This document shows, piece after piece, positions 24,511 through 36,839 of a stretch of 64,000 nt of DNA (position 1 is its first letter; every line of letters starts with the position of its first letter). The DNA comes from Tetrastigma voinierianum. Taxonomy: Eukaryota; Streptophyta; Magnoliopsida; Vitales; Vitaceae. Made by a program: the position numbers and the translations under genes. Under the pieces are notes generated by a model, which saw only the letters and a program-made list of their open reading frames with translations, was not told where the DNA came from and did no database searches. The stretch lies in contig JAEQBH010005410.1 of assembly GCA_016808115.1 (NCBI GenBank), forward strand, positions 62,001 through 126,000. The letters are read 5' to 3'.

Positions 24511-26654
24511 GGGGTTCACAAACTGCTTTATGGCAAGAGAACTGGAGAAAGGGAGCAGAAAGGGAAAGGAGAAGAAAGAGAGAAAAGAAAGAAAAGAAAG
24601 GAAAAGGAAAAGAAAGAGAGAAAAAGGAAGGAGGCCGACGATTTCTTCCTTAATGCATTGGTGTTCCAACGGTCGGACCTCGTTGAACCAAGGCGTAAAG
24701 CCCGAAGATTTGATGAGGGGCTACGCTTCAAGAGGTAGGGATTCTTCCTACTTTGGTTTACTTCTAGCCTTTGAGATATTGTTTTTGGGTTGATTTTGGA
24801 ACCGTGTTATGCCATGTTAATGGTATGGGACGGGTTTGTAGCCAGTTTAAAAGGGCTGCTTTCGGAGCGAATTTGGTTGAAAAATTGCATTTATGGAGTT
24901 TCCAAAATGCCTCGCAACCCTCGTTAATACTATCGTACTTGATTGGCGCAATAATGTGGCTCTTGGTGTACTCCAACTTTGGACGACCATATCTTTCCCG
25001 TCCGAACTCCGATTCGCGCGTTTTTAGACTCTATGAAAAGCTCTTTGAATTTAGAATCCAGCCATATGCCAGTGATTGGCATTTGGTGCTCACATCATTG
25101 CCGAAATTTTGATCATAACACTGCGTACTAATTCATGGCATGACATGCTTGTTTGATGAAATGTTGATATGTATCAATATACAATACGCGATGAATAGAC
25201 AGTATACTACATTATACAGATGTTGTAGATATTCGTGACATGTTATGTCTTAATTTGTTTAGCTCTAGAGGATAAAATGCTTCATTACTTGACTAAGTAA
25301 TGATTTGTATGTGATGTTGATATATGCTTGTGTGATACATTGACATGAATGAGTTAATGTAGGGAAATTATATGTATGTTTGATATAATTGCCCAATATG
25401 CATTGGTGATATGCATGTTTGATAAAATTGTCCATATAGCATTCAACAATGGGACATGGTATAAATAGGCAATGGCATATTGCATTGCATATGCATGGGG
25501 ACATCAGACAAATGGGTATGAGTGCATGATTAATGAATCGCCATCGCATTAGCAGTTTGAATGGGTGGCTCAAGAATGGGACAACGCCCAGTGCGTAGGT
25601 CTGTGATGGTTTTGGTGCTGGCATGAGAGTGAAAATATTTGTCAACATCAAAGAAGAAGTGGATGATCCTCCATGTGGTGAAAAAACCCACCAATTATGG
25701 TTTCCATATAGTCCTCGCCAAAATATGAAAGGTCGTAAAAGTGTTCGGTTTGAGAAGCCCATTAATGAGATGCCATCAAAATCTGCTACCCAGCCAAAAA
25801 GGCGCATGGATTTTTAATATTAAATGATCATTGTGATGTATCATCCAAAAAGCTTTTCGCTTATAAACAAATAAAAATTGGTTTCTTGAAAATGATCACG
25901 GATGTCATCCGTATCGACTCGCCACACTCGCATACATCGTGGTGAGGGAGTCGGTGAGGACTCGAGAAATGGGGCATGATGAGTCTCATCTCCTTGTAAG
26001 ATTCCATGTAGAATTGACATATTCTTCATTGGAATGTTGATGTGTGTATTATTGTGTGAACATGGCATTCAATGTGCACTTATAAAGGAGTAGCCCTCAG
26101 AGGGAGTTATCCTTACTAGGCATTGCTCACCTCGTCTTGGGACCCCCTTTCAAGTGCATGTTATGTACAGGCGGCTGACCCTTATCTGGGACCACAGGTG
26201 TGAAGAAAGCCGAACTATGGCTTTGAGAAATCTTTTTTGTAAAAAAAACTAGATTTTACATATAATATAAGAGAGTTGTAACCTAAAATTCTTATGAACT
26301 GTTTTGATAAATTTGTATATTGTTCTAAAATATATAAGCATGAATGGATCCCGTGAAATTCGATCGTTAATATGGTGGTATTCGAGATATGCGATGTGGT
26401 GGTATTGACCCAGAACTGCGGTAAGACGGGGTTGTCACCGTGGACCCCCTGCTCTTGTGGCGTCACAAACCCATAACCCGATCTTCACTATGGTCGGTTA
26501 GGAAAACCCTAATCCTTCAATAATACATGTGTACTTGGTTGGTTTAAGCCAGTTCTTTATGGTTGGTCGAGTTGCCTTTGTTTCAGTGAAAGATTTCAAA
26601 GTGAAAATTTCTGGCCAAAACCAGTCCATTTTCGAGTTCTGCATGACACCCCTA

Positions 26655-26724
26655 TGCCTAGGCGTAGGAGTGCACACCTAGGCGTAAAGCTCCGCCTAGG
26701 TGGAGGTCCTTACGCCTAGGCGGA
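26655..26724. repeat. GCCTAGGC palindrome cluster
   Basis: Four close copies of (C)GCCTAGGC(G) or CACCTAGGCG in 70 bp, within the solo LTR of family B. The equivalent place in the chromovirus 5' LTR (29670-29800) has a similar cluster. Confidence 0.65.
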
Positions 26725-27081
26725 CCCGAGACCCCTTCCGAGAAGTTTCGTTTACGCTAGTCGAACCCCACGCCAGGCTAAGCCAGTTCCACTTTGTTCT
26801 TTCACGCACCTGAGAATCCGCTTACTTTTATTTGGACTAATGGAAAATAGTTAGGCATAAAATTGATTACACTGAGGATCCTGTAATAAGTGAATGAAAG
26901 GGTCCGTACAAGTGCAAAAATTTATATGAAATAAGCTGTGACTCGGGGCCTGTGCATAAGCTTCGAAAAACATTTGCTTCTTTCCCCTTATTTGTTAATG
27001 ATGAAGAAATGAAGATATCAAGCTTCGGGCAGAATATATATAATTGTGGCGTCTGTCGAAGACCGAATAGTGAATGAATAG

Positions 27082-27360
27082 GCATGTCTCTATATGCAAC
27101 GACACTCGCAAGATTTGCGCTACGACACCGTGTTACGCGGCGTATTAATGCCTTTGTTTAAGCAGGATCGCGACTCCCGCATCGTGCGCTACGACACTGC
27201 GGTTACGGGGCACGCCTCTATTTAGTGTGACGACACTCTCGCGGCTGCTACGACACTTCATATACGCGTGCACGCCTCTATTCGCGACGACACCCTCGCA
27301 AAGATTGCGGCTATGGCACCTCTGTTATGTGGGCAGACACGTCTCTATTTAATACTATAG
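27082..27360. repeat. Minisatellite in the solo LTR (about 68 bp x 4)
   Basis: Units contain CACGCCTCTATTTAGT, then CGACGACACTCTCGC and GGCTACGACAC. Starts fall at about 27082, 27150, 27219, 27270 and a partial at 27337. It is GC-richer than its surroundings. Confidence 0.7.
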
Positions 27361-28070
27361 CGTACCTTCGGGTACCTATTGTGTTGTGTACCTCTCATTC
27401 ATTATTACTGGTCTATACAAACAAACATTTATATGATAAGAATTTGAAAAATGAATAATAAGAAAGCATAAGAAATAAGTTCTGTTCTATAATGTACCTA
27501 CGGGTACCTTTTGTACAAGATCTCCTGATTCAATCTTCTACTTCGAGATATGAAAAATTCTCGTTATAAGAATTGGGCGTTTATATGAAAACTCGTTATA
27601 GAATTATGTTATACGCAAAACTCCCGACGATGCATTATGTTATATGTATCCTCAGAATTGTAATTCACTTCAAGTGGTCATATTCTGTTATAGTCTCAAG
27701 CTTCCCACTAAGCTATAAGCTTAGCATGAGTGTTTCCTCCGTGTAGGAATTGAAGAGGACATCCGTGGCATTCCGCATTCGCCAGGGCCAACTCAGCATT
27801 AGGAGTCCACCACATGTAGGTTTCTGATTATGTTTTGTAATATAAATGTAACATTTTGTAATAGTGAATTTGTGTAAGTACAAGTAAACGGGACTTAGTA
27901 TATATGTACATGATATTTTAAAGACTACTACTAAGTAATGTTACAAGTCATATTTACTATTTGCATTCAGATATTGAAAGTCGGGCCCACCAATGTCAGA
28001 AAATCATTTAAAGAAGTTCGATCCTTGTCGCGCCCCTCTCTTTGCCCAGCGGGTAGGGCGTGACACATTT

Positions 28071-28480
28071 TGGCCATTTGTTCAGGGTGGATATTTTACT
28101 GGTCTGTATCTTTTCAATTTCTCAAGTCAAACTCGCCTTTATCAAATTCTTCCAAACTTGTACTGATGAAATTATTCTACTCCATGCTTTCACGTAATCA
28201 ATCGGAGCCGGAGGGTCGTGAGTCGATCTAAGACCCTTTGTCATATCCTCGAGAAATTTTTAACAACGCTTCAGTTGAAGCATGTTCACTTCTAGCCGAC
28301 CCAGACGAACCAAAGACTAATGGATCAAGATCCATAGGATTAAAACTTTAAGTTGTTTTCTCCACAACTTCCTAGGATTGATCCATTCTAGACAATATAC
28401 AAAACAAGGACATCCGTGATAGCTGTATCACATACTATGTAGGTAATGCTTTTAACCTAATAAGTTTTTCAGGAATACCT
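28071..28480 (-). pseudogene. Chromovirus gag, 5' part
   Basis: The short gag leader and N-terminal region between the primer site and the inserted solo LTR. The minus-strand translation is broken and I identify it mainly by position. It continues at 23707 and leftwards. Confidence 0.45.
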
Positions 28481-28488
28481 AAACCTAG

Positions 28489-28500
28489 GCTCCGATATCA
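28489..28500 (-). other. Primer-binding site (tRNA-iMet type)
   Basis: The minus strand reads TGATATCGGAGC, 10 of 12 matches to the common plant site TGGTATCAGAGC, and lies 7 bases from the 5' LTR end. Confidence 0.7.
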
Positions 28501-28507
28501 CTAAACT

Positions 28508-30445
28508 TGTAACGCCCCATCCCCACCTGTTTAGATGACTCCGGACGCCGCATAGGACCAGGACCTTACCCGATTTTTTGACACTGGTGGGCCCCATTCT
28601 TGAAAATAATATAACCAAACTTGTACATATTGACATAACTTAAATCCATGAATTCTTCAAAAAGGATATAACTTGTAATACTACCACCGTAGTTGGTGTT
28701 GAACAGCCAGACATATTTTGAGTCCCACTTACTTGTACTACTAATAAGTTGCATAATCTCCAAAATATTACTTTACATTGCAAAACAGACCTAAACCTAC
28801 ATATAGTGAACTCCTAATGCCGTGGTTAGCCCTAGCAAGCGTGAATGCCCCGGATGTCCTCTTCTCGCACCTGGCCACGTATTGAAAACACCCGTGCTGT
28901 TTCATAGCTTAGTAGGAAAACAAATAACATATATGACCACTTGTAATAGTCCTCAATTATAGTATACATATATAATTCATATATTATAATATTCAATCTT
29001 CTGTAGGAGTACATTACAAAAATCTTTTAACAAAAGGTACCCGTAGGTACACTACAAAACAGAACTAAATTATGCCTTAACATTAGAGCCGATTACTTTT
29101 GTTTTCTTATGCTTCATTGTTCATATATCATCATATAAATGTTTGCCTCAGATAGACTAAAATATTGAATGAGAGGGACATTTAAGGCCATCATAATAGG
29201 TACCCGGGCTGCACAAGACAAAGATTTCAACGTAGGTGCCGGGCTACTAATGTACTCCCACGTGAATGCAGAGGTGTCGGGGAAGCACAGCGTGGAGTGC
29301 CTGAAGACCGGGACAAAAGAGTGCCGCCGACTAATCGTAGAGCCGTCGGCTAATTCAAATGCAGAGGTCAAGCCGCACTAATCAGAGGTGCCTATTCATT
29401 CACTATTCTATCTTAAGTAAGCATACAATTATATATATTACTGAGCTTATTATATTGTTCTTAAACACATTAGCAAATAAGGCTGTGGTGAGAATAATTT
29501 CGGGCCCAACTACGTACTTCGGCCAAGGCAGCTGAAGGTTCGTGAGCATTTTATATAACTTTTATACTTGTATGGACCCTTTTATTCACTTGTTAGGATC
29601 CTCATTAATCCAATGGATGGTTTCGTAATTAACAAAAGACAGGTAAGAACAAAAATAGATTTGAGTGCCCGCCAGCGAAGAGGACCCTTCGCCAGCGAGG
29701 CGTAAACTGGAATTTTAGGGCCTTCAGGTTCGCCTAGGTGAACCAACCTTCATCTAGGTGAAGACCTTTGCATAGGCGAGCACTCCTTCGCCTAGGCAAA
29801 TGGGTGTCGGGTTAAAAACTAGAATGGGGTATTTTTTTTTTCCCCCTTTTTACCGGAAATCTTCCTTTCAAACCAAAACCAAAACAAATCAACCTTCAAA
29901 ACTAGACTTAAACCAACCAAAAACACCTTTATTAGGACTCTTTCCTACAAAAAAACTCTGACATGAGGGATTTGTTATAGTTTCCATACATCAAATGAGA
30001 GATTTCCATACTTATAGTTTCCATACCTTGCTTTTCTTGAAACCAACCAAATTTCCTTTTCTTCACTTTCTTACTTGAACAAGACTAGATCTCCAAAGCA
30101 ATGAAGAGAAATCACCAAAGAAGGCTCCTTCTCCTCAAACTCAAGCTCAAGACTTCACAAAAGCTAAAATGAGAATTCTCCTAATTTAGAAGACTATGTT
30201 TGGTCTTATCCCATTTTTGCTTAAATTTCTATTTTACTTATTAGTCCTTCTACTTCATTCTATTTGAAATCAACTTATCATATTTATACTTTAACATATA
30301 ATTTTTTTATCTTATGTCCCTTGTGTTATTAATTGACAAATTAGCAATTTACCCTTAGTACTTAAATTTTCGAAAAATGCAAATTTTACTTATATTATAC
30401 CCTAAACTATAATAAACTACTATGGTATAATTTGAGGGTGTTACA
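28508..30445 (-). repeat. 5' LTR of the chromovirus
   Basis: On the plus strand it runs from TGTAACGCCCC to GAGGGTGTTACA. It retains better-preserved terminal bases than its partner at 17694 and is about 125 bp longer. The GCCTAGGC-type cluster at 29670-29800 lies within it. The two LTRs differ by many substitutions and indels, so the insertion is old unless sequence errors inflate the difference. Confidence 0.87.
29670..29800. repeat. GCCTAGGC / GCCAGCGA repeat cluster in LTR
   Basis: Degenerate CGCCAGCGAAGAGG and CGCCTAGGTGAACC words are repeated five to six times with partly palindromic cores. Confidence 0.6.
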
Positions 30446-30956
30446 CGTATTCTCTATATCAGCATTCCAAACATGGCCATAAGGTTGATGTAAAAGTGGG
30501 CTAAAACCATATTTTTATGATTGCATGTTTAGATATTTATATTAACAAGAACAAAAATAATTGCTTAATAATGGGTGGAGATTTTAGCTGCAAAGGCATT
30601 CTTCCATTGATTTTGTGATTTAAAAGATTAGAGCTCCATGTTTGAACTTGTACCTTGTTTTTTTTTTTCCCGAATAATCTCATTTTCTAGTTTATTAGTT
30701 TAAATGACTCATTTTTCTTTGTTTCCTTTTTGTGTTGGTGTGTTAGGAATGAACTTGGGGATATCATGCCCCTCACCATAGAAAATATAAAATACACGCA
30801 CCCAAAAAAAAAAGTTTTATTATATTTGTCGGGTTTGCTTTACGGGATAACTCAAAGCAAGAGGCACTTCCATGACCTTTTTCTATTATTTTTAATATCT
30901 GAAAATGAATGAGCTTAAGTTAAACACCTGACAATCTATTCCTTTAAAGGTGTGGC

Positions 30957-31031
<75 letters not shown>

Positions 31032-31319
31032 TGTCGTAAACATTTAATACTCTTCATGACTATGTCAATTTTAGTAATATATGTCAAATAAATTTATAAG
31101 GGTCTAAATAAATATCAAACATGAAATCGACTCAGGAAATATGAGATCAAATCATCATCGATGCGGCGCTGAATCAACAATGATGCGGCACCATTAACAA
31201 ATATTTTGTTGATGGGGTTGAAATTTTTATTAGTTTTGCTTGTAATTAATCGAAGTGATGAATGTAAGAGAGATAAGATGTCGATGTAGAAGTGCTATAA
31301 TCAAAACAAACTTTTGAAG
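30446..31319 (+). other. CACTA sequence between chromovirus and TNP2
   Basis: Continuation of the large CACTA leader. It holds an (AT)n microsatellite and no recognisable protein. It should join 17693 when the chromovirus is removed. Confidence 0.5.
30959..31028. repeat. (AT)n microsatellite, 70 bp
   Basis: About 35 uninterrupted AT units, the longest simple repeat in the window. Confidence 0.95.
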
Positions 31320-34300
31320 AAGTGAAGTTACATCTTTTAGAAAAGGATTTATTGTAGATTATTATGTGGCAGATCTAGTTAATGGAGAATAATATGTGCA
31401 TGCTACCTTTACAAATTCTGAATATGGTATTCATGAAGAGGTGGATACATAATCTAGTAATCCATCGATAACTGATTCTGCCGCGACCCGGGCCCGATTT
31501 TAATGTAGTCAGTCTGGTGTTTAACGAGAGGATATGGAGGAAGTAATCGTAACCTTAATGCACAAAAGTTTTATGATATGTTTAGTAATTGATAAAAATT
31601 ATGGGATATTGGTACTAAACATTCCAAATGCTTTAGCGATGTAACGATTGTTGGGAGGAGGAAGTCGCATGCACCATTTTTTAAAAAGATGCTTGATGAT
31701 TTAACTAATTTTTGCAGAAAGCTAACAGAGGATAACAAAATGTCGATATAATTTTAAGGTAACAAAGAAGTTAGTGCAAGGACTTGGTCTTCCAAAGAGA
31801 AAGGATGATCATGCAAAATTTTGCGGTGATATCGGGGGTGAAGATGCTGACTTGGCAAGTTGCAAATTTTGTAACCATCCTCGATTCAAGAATAAATGAG
31901 ACTGAGGGAAACCAAATAATTATGTGTCACACAAGATGATGTATTACTTTCCTTTAAGTCCTAGGTTACAAATAATTATATAAGCCGTAAGCAACAACCC
32001 AGCACATATGCGATGGCATGATGAGTTAATCGATGTGATGATGGTACAATGTGTCATCCATCCGATTCTCGAGGTACGAAAGATTTCAGTCGCACACATC
32101 CTTCATTTCTTCGAATGTCGCGAATGCGGATTGGGATTGTGTACTAATGTTTTTCTAAATCCACTTTGGTCAATTTGGATAATAATATTTTTCATGGCCA
32201 GTATTACTCCATATTGTAAGACCCGAGAAAATTCCAATTTTCTGAAAAATGGCAAAATGATAATTTCGGTCAAAATTTGAAATTTTTCTAGATCTCGGAT
32301 GACGAAACGGACTTCACCGTTAGAATCGTCTCGTGAAATCTAGCTACCAAGTCGAATTTTGTCGAACTCCAAGACAGTCGGAATTTCACGTTTTTCGAGG
32401 CACCGGGTGTCGGGTGCCGTAAAACGGCTCACGAAAAGACACGCCGACGATTAAAAAAGTCACCATCATTACGTACCCATGCGGACACATGTTGAAGGAT
32501 TAGAGAGATGATGTGAAATAAACGGTCGTAGATTGTGCCAAGTGTCAAAAATCAAGAAAAGGGACACATTGGGAATTACTGGAAATGTTAAATGTATAAG
32601 ACAAAACTTGAAATAGCTTTCTTCTCCAAAACAAAGGAGAAAACGACAGTAGGTGCTGGATCTAGTTTTAGAAAGAGAGAGAGCTCCTCTGTGATTTAAG
32701 GCCGTCTCAGACCGTCTGCCTCGACGAGCAAGTTAAGTAAAGTTGTTCTACACGGCGAGGGCTATGCGTGGACACCGATTCGTGGAGTTCGAATCTCCAA
32801 GAGGTAGGATCTTTCCTACGGCGTTATTCTCGGCTAAGAAATGGCTTATGTTATCGGCGAGATGCTCCAGGCTGGATACGCTAGCTTTGGCCTCAAAACA
32901 TTTGAACCTGAGTGTAGAAAATCCCCATTGTTATGGCCGTGAACAGTGCCAACCTGAGGGGTTTCAATCGTTCATGCAGAATAGCATGGTTTTTGGTGCT
33001 AATTTTTACACGCCGAGCGATTCAAAATGAATCACATAGTTGCGACTAAATTTTATGCGAGCTAATTTTAATGTTATCGATCGGTGAATTTGAATACGAT
33101 TTAAAAGATTAATTATGTTAGTATATACATGTTTTATATATTGTTATTTAGTTGTTTAGACAAGTATACTGCATTTCATATACATCGGGCACTTTGTGAA
33201 TATTAGGAGGAGTGCATGACATGAAAGAAAATAATATAAAAGGTTACAAAGGAATTTTCGGCGAAGATTTTAAGAAGAATTGCTCGAGAGTCGGGCCCAC
33301 CGTATCACTTGGATGAGGACTATGACTGCTAGCCGCTATTCAGCAATTCCGCCCTCGGAGGGTAGTCCAATAATTTACCGGTCTCTCAGAGTGAAGCCGA
33401 GAACAAAGTTTTTAATGAAAACCCGGTGGATTTTATCGCATTCGCTAGCATGTGAGGGAGTCGGAGAGGACTCGACACGGATCGGGGCATGTAGACATTC
33501 AAGTATAGCCTACGTAATTTCTGATGCGATTGCTTGCCATGACATACGCATTTGTGCTAGTAACCCATATAGGAAATTATCACTACTGGGCTTTTCTCAC
33601 ATTGTCGATGAATCACTATTTCAGGTACAAGGAGTGTACAGGAGGACGATCGCATTGGGAGTGGCTACATAATTAGAAGAAAGCCAAGTTGTGGCTTTGG
33701 GTATTCGTTTTGTATAACATGTATTAAAACTCTAAATTTTGATATATGTTTGGTAAAGAGTAATTTATTAACTTCGAACTATTGTATAGTTGATGGTTTT
33801 GTATATTGATGCAAGCCCAAGTGGCCATTATTTTACTCGCATGTGAACCCCGTGGTGATCATCATAATTATTACGGTGCTTTAGTGACTCGAGTGTAGCT
33901 CCCAAGCAAAGAGACTCATTGGATTTTGAGTGGTGCCTGCCATCCGACATCCACAAGTATTCCGCAGTTGATCTGGTCACAAATAAACCCTTGTGTTTCG
34001 GGGGGCTGCATTATAATTTGCCACTGCTGATGTATGAATGAGTTTTATATGTTTTTATCCGTGATTGTGCATGGCCTAACAATCCTAAAAATAAGATTGA
34101 TGTTTTCCTGTAATCTTTTATTGTAGAATTAAAGCAACTTTGGGATGTTGGTATGCAAACATATGATGTTTCACAAAAACAGAACTTTCAAATGAGAGCT
34201 TTCTCTCATGTGGACTATCAAGATTTTTCTTGAAAATCAATGCTTTTGGTCAGAGTACAATCGAAAACTTGCTTTATCCTATTGTATGGAGCATTCACAA

Positions 34301-36478
34301 GCATTTACATTTTGACAAGTGGCCTAAAACATCTTGGGGCTCACAATCACCTAAATTTTCTCACCCGTGAAATATCCTTTCTGTGCACAATAAGAATGCT
34401 TTCATTAAACATAGAATCGGTGATGTGTCGCAACACTACCTATAAAGACTGTGCCTGTGTCTTATGCAAGAAATAAATAACTTAGGAGAAAGAGTTATTG
34501 ATATTACGCCGCTGAGCACAGCGAATAGCAAGACATGTGCAGACCTGAATAAACAAAAAGTATCTTGGGAGTCGCCGTACCAGAGTTCAAATCTCAATAG
34601 ACATAATCTAGATGCTCAAAAATACCTGTGGAAGAAATGTGTCGGTAATGTGTTTCAATTAATGTCGACATTGAAGAAAACCAAATGACAATGAGAAAGC
34701 AAGAGGAGATATGAAAGTTATGTCGAAGGCAATATTGAAAGGGACGGCTAACATGCAAATTTCAAAGCGTTAAGCTACACATTAGATAAGGCAAGAAAAC
34801 AAGTTTTAAAAGTAATGGATGAAAAACTGAAATTTCCTCGACGGGTATGCTCGAGTACGGGACGATGTGTAGACATGAGAAAGTTAAAGCCATTGGGATG
34901 AAGTCATGATTGTCATGTTCTTTATAAAGGCTACTTCCCATTACATTTCGTAAGCTCATTCCGACAAATGTATGGCAGCCACAAAGCTGCTACTTTTCTT
35001 AAAGACTTAACATCAACACAATTATAGTATGTATGAAATACTTTGAAAGAGATATTCCAATTATCATTTTCAAATTGGAACGATATTTCCTTTGGTTTCT
35101 TCGATCTCTATGGAGCATCTTTCTCGATACACTCGCCTTTACGTAGACAAGAATTGTCGGGATTCCATACAATATCGCGAATGTATCCTTCTCGAAAGGC
35201 AAATGAGTAATTAAATTAATATTTTTATTCACTATTAAAATTGCATACTTATGTATTTCTATGCATATATGTTGATATAGATTTCTTGACACTTGAAAAA
35301 GAATGTCAATAATAAAGTCTATGACCAACTGTAACATACTTAGCGTGAAATAGCGATCCAATTTCTGCTCATATTATTTTGCCGCACGTGTACACAAAAA
35401 GCCTTAAGAGTACCTCTCGTAAAGACATGGTGGCATGCTGAAAGAGGTTGTGGTGTAATCTTCAACATTCAAACATCCCGGCCGACAATTTGACAATTGA
35501 AAATGCTAAGGTTATCCGATATTGAGTATGATGTGTCAAGGCGAAACTTATATTCTATTAAATTGTAGAAGATGTACGAACCTTATATCAAGTAAGGTCT
35601 ATAAATTTAATACTATCATTCATAAATTTATTAGTTAGATGGCTCCAAAATTATTCTTATAATTTTATTATAACATACATTACGAAATACAAACAAATGA
35701 ACTCCGCATCACGAAAGTCGAGCTCGATGAGAAGCTCGGTAGCCATTTTCAAAATGGTTTGAGCGAACGCATAAGCAATGAAATTCTTATTGCTATTAAT
35801 ACTGTAAGTTCATTACTTATATTTCAAAAATTGACTACTTGTATGTTTAATAGGCACGACATAATATTATCAACAATGAGTTCATCGTAGATTTTGCAAA
35901 AGGCCCTTTACACACAGTTGAATCAAATCCAATATATTTTGTTAATGTTTACAAATTCCATACTGAATCACATGGATCATCACGATCAACCTCAAATAGG
36001 AGTTTGCATAGTGCGCACAAATTTAGTGATAACAGGATCTTTCATTACTATGGCCGCTTATTAGAGGTTTTGAGATTGGAATATCCAAAGACTCCACAAT
36101 TAAGCGCATGGCCTTCAAGGTGAGTGGTTCGATCCTCTACTATTAATATGGGATGAAAGTTCATAAACAATATCCTGTAAATGTCAACCCCAAGTGGAAG
36201 GCCTCAACAAGTATGAATCTTTTATTCTTGCCATGCAAGCTACACAAGTTTATTATGTCTCTTATCCTAGCTTAAAAAGAGACAAGTCTAACTGGTTAGA
36301 TGTGTGCAAAGTTAAAGCTAGGATAATGGTGGATTTTCCTCATATTGTTGAGAAGATAGTAGATGGTAACTCAGCATTCCAAGAAGATGAGCCATTTAAT
36401 TTAGAACTAACTAAAGCATCCATTATGATTGATGAATCAGGTCCATTGAATGATGTAAATAGGGAACTTGTTCACTAG
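31320..36478 (+). pseudogene. TNP2-type CACTA transposase (interrupted)
   Basis: TNP2 is the catalytic transposase of CACTA elements. Order of readable blocks: VKLHLLEKGFIVDYYV (about 31325-31375), NAQKFYDMFSN (31560), ASCKFCNHPRF (31857), YYFPLSPRLQ then MRWHDELIDV (31945-32040), and LGLCTNVFL with PFGQFG-like sequence to ITPY at 32214. A solo LTR cuts it there. It resumes at 34011 as YNLPP, then IDVFL, ELKQLWDVGMQTYDVS, QKQNFQMRAF, SSNLNRHNLDAQK, NDNEKARGDMK, SHDCHV, FLKDLTST and the C-terminal ATQVYY block (36194-36478). Stops and frameshifts are frequent. About 3.4 kb without the insert. Confidence 0.88.
32215..34010 (+). mobile_element. Family-A solo LTR in the TNP2 gene
   Basis: It begins TGTAAGACCCGAGAAAATTCC and ends TTCGGGGGGCTGCA, and shares the CACCGTTAGAATCGTCTCG and AAGAGGTAGGATCTTTCCTA segments with the other family-A copies. 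Host transposase sequence on either side joins as ITPY + NLPP. The flanks CCATAT and TTATAA suggest a drifted 4-5 bp duplication. It contains no retrotransposon gene. At 1.8 kb it is the most compact copy of the family in this window. Confidence 0.85.
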
Positions 36479-36839
36479 CTGATTTATTTTTAGTTGAAAT
36501 TTTGAAATTTTGTGATGACCCCATATTTCTGAGTCGATTTAAAGATGAAAGTGAAAATGAATATGTGGAAGCCGATGATAGTGATTAGAAAAAAGAGCAT
36601 TCATAATAGTTTTGTATTTATATAGTTTATTATGATGTTTTTAGAAATCTTTAATGGTCACATTGATATTGCTACAAAGAAACTATTGGTGAATTTTGAT
36701 TATGATTTTTGCAGAAATTTTAATTGTTGATATTGATATTGTTTACAATAAATAAGTAATGACTCTTTCGTTTTTTAAGTGTAATGCCACATTTGTTTAA
36801 TATTATAACTTGCTCACATTTTCTGTTTACATATTTATA

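Larger units (their letters stand above)
24184..26467 (+). mobile_element. Family-A solo LTR nested in the solo LTR
   Basis: It begins TGTAAACCCGAGAAAATGC and ends GTGGCGTCACA. The near-perfect duplication AACCT / AACCC flanks it (24179-24183, 26468-26472). The start, the CACCGTTGAATCATCTCG segment and the AAGAGGTAGGGATTCTTCCTA segment are shared with the copies at 32215 and 46071. It holds a TATA box, an upstream palindrome and a purine-only stretch at about 24540-24640. Outside its ends the host LTR sequence resumes (TTGGTTGGTTTAAG near 26540). Confidence 0.82.
23708..28065 (+). mobile_element. Solo LTR of the chromovirus family, in its gag
   Basis: It starts TGTAACATCACAAATTATACC-like, which equals the inverted right end of the host's LTRs, and ends GTAGGGCGTGACA, preceded by CCCACCAATGTCAGAAAATC, which is the inverted LTR start. 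A perfect 5-bp duplication CATTT flanks it (23703-23707 and 28066-28070). There is no internal retrotransposon gene, so it is what remains after recombination between two LTRs. Its orientation is opposite to its host. It contains a nested family-A LTR, a minisatellite and GCCTAGGC palindromes. Confidence 0.88.
17694..30445 (-). mobile_element. Ty3/Gypsy chromovirus, minus strand
   Basis: Long direct repeats at 17694-19506 and 28508-30445 bound an interior whose gag, protease, reverse transcriptase, integrase and chromodomain-like tail all read on the minus strand, right to left. A tRNA-iMet-type primer site lies next to the right (5') LTR, and a purine-rich AAAGGGGTGAG tract (minus strand, 19508-19518) next to the left (3') LTR. 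LTR length, domain order and C-terminal chromodomain-like segment fit the Tekay/Del group. All genes carry stops. A solo LTR of the same kind sits inside its gag. No clear 5-bp duplication could be read, though ATTCT occurs within a few bases of both outer ends. Confidence 0.88.

Noticed and set aside
25265..25807. 180-codon minus-strand open frame
   Set aside because: It lies within the family-A solo LTR, antisense to it, with no recognisable protein features. Chance open frame.
17694..30445. A 5-bp target-site duplication ATTCT for the chromovirus
   Set aside because: The word occurs near both ends but not directly against them, so I do not claim it.
30959..31028. Replication origin or matrix attachment region at the long (AT)n
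   Set aside because: A simple microsatellite inside a transposon; nothing else supports such a role.
32770..32800. GGAGTTCGAATCTCC resembling a tRNA T-arm
   Set aside because: No acceptor, D or anticodon arms can be paired around it, and it lies inside a family-A LTR shared with two other copies.
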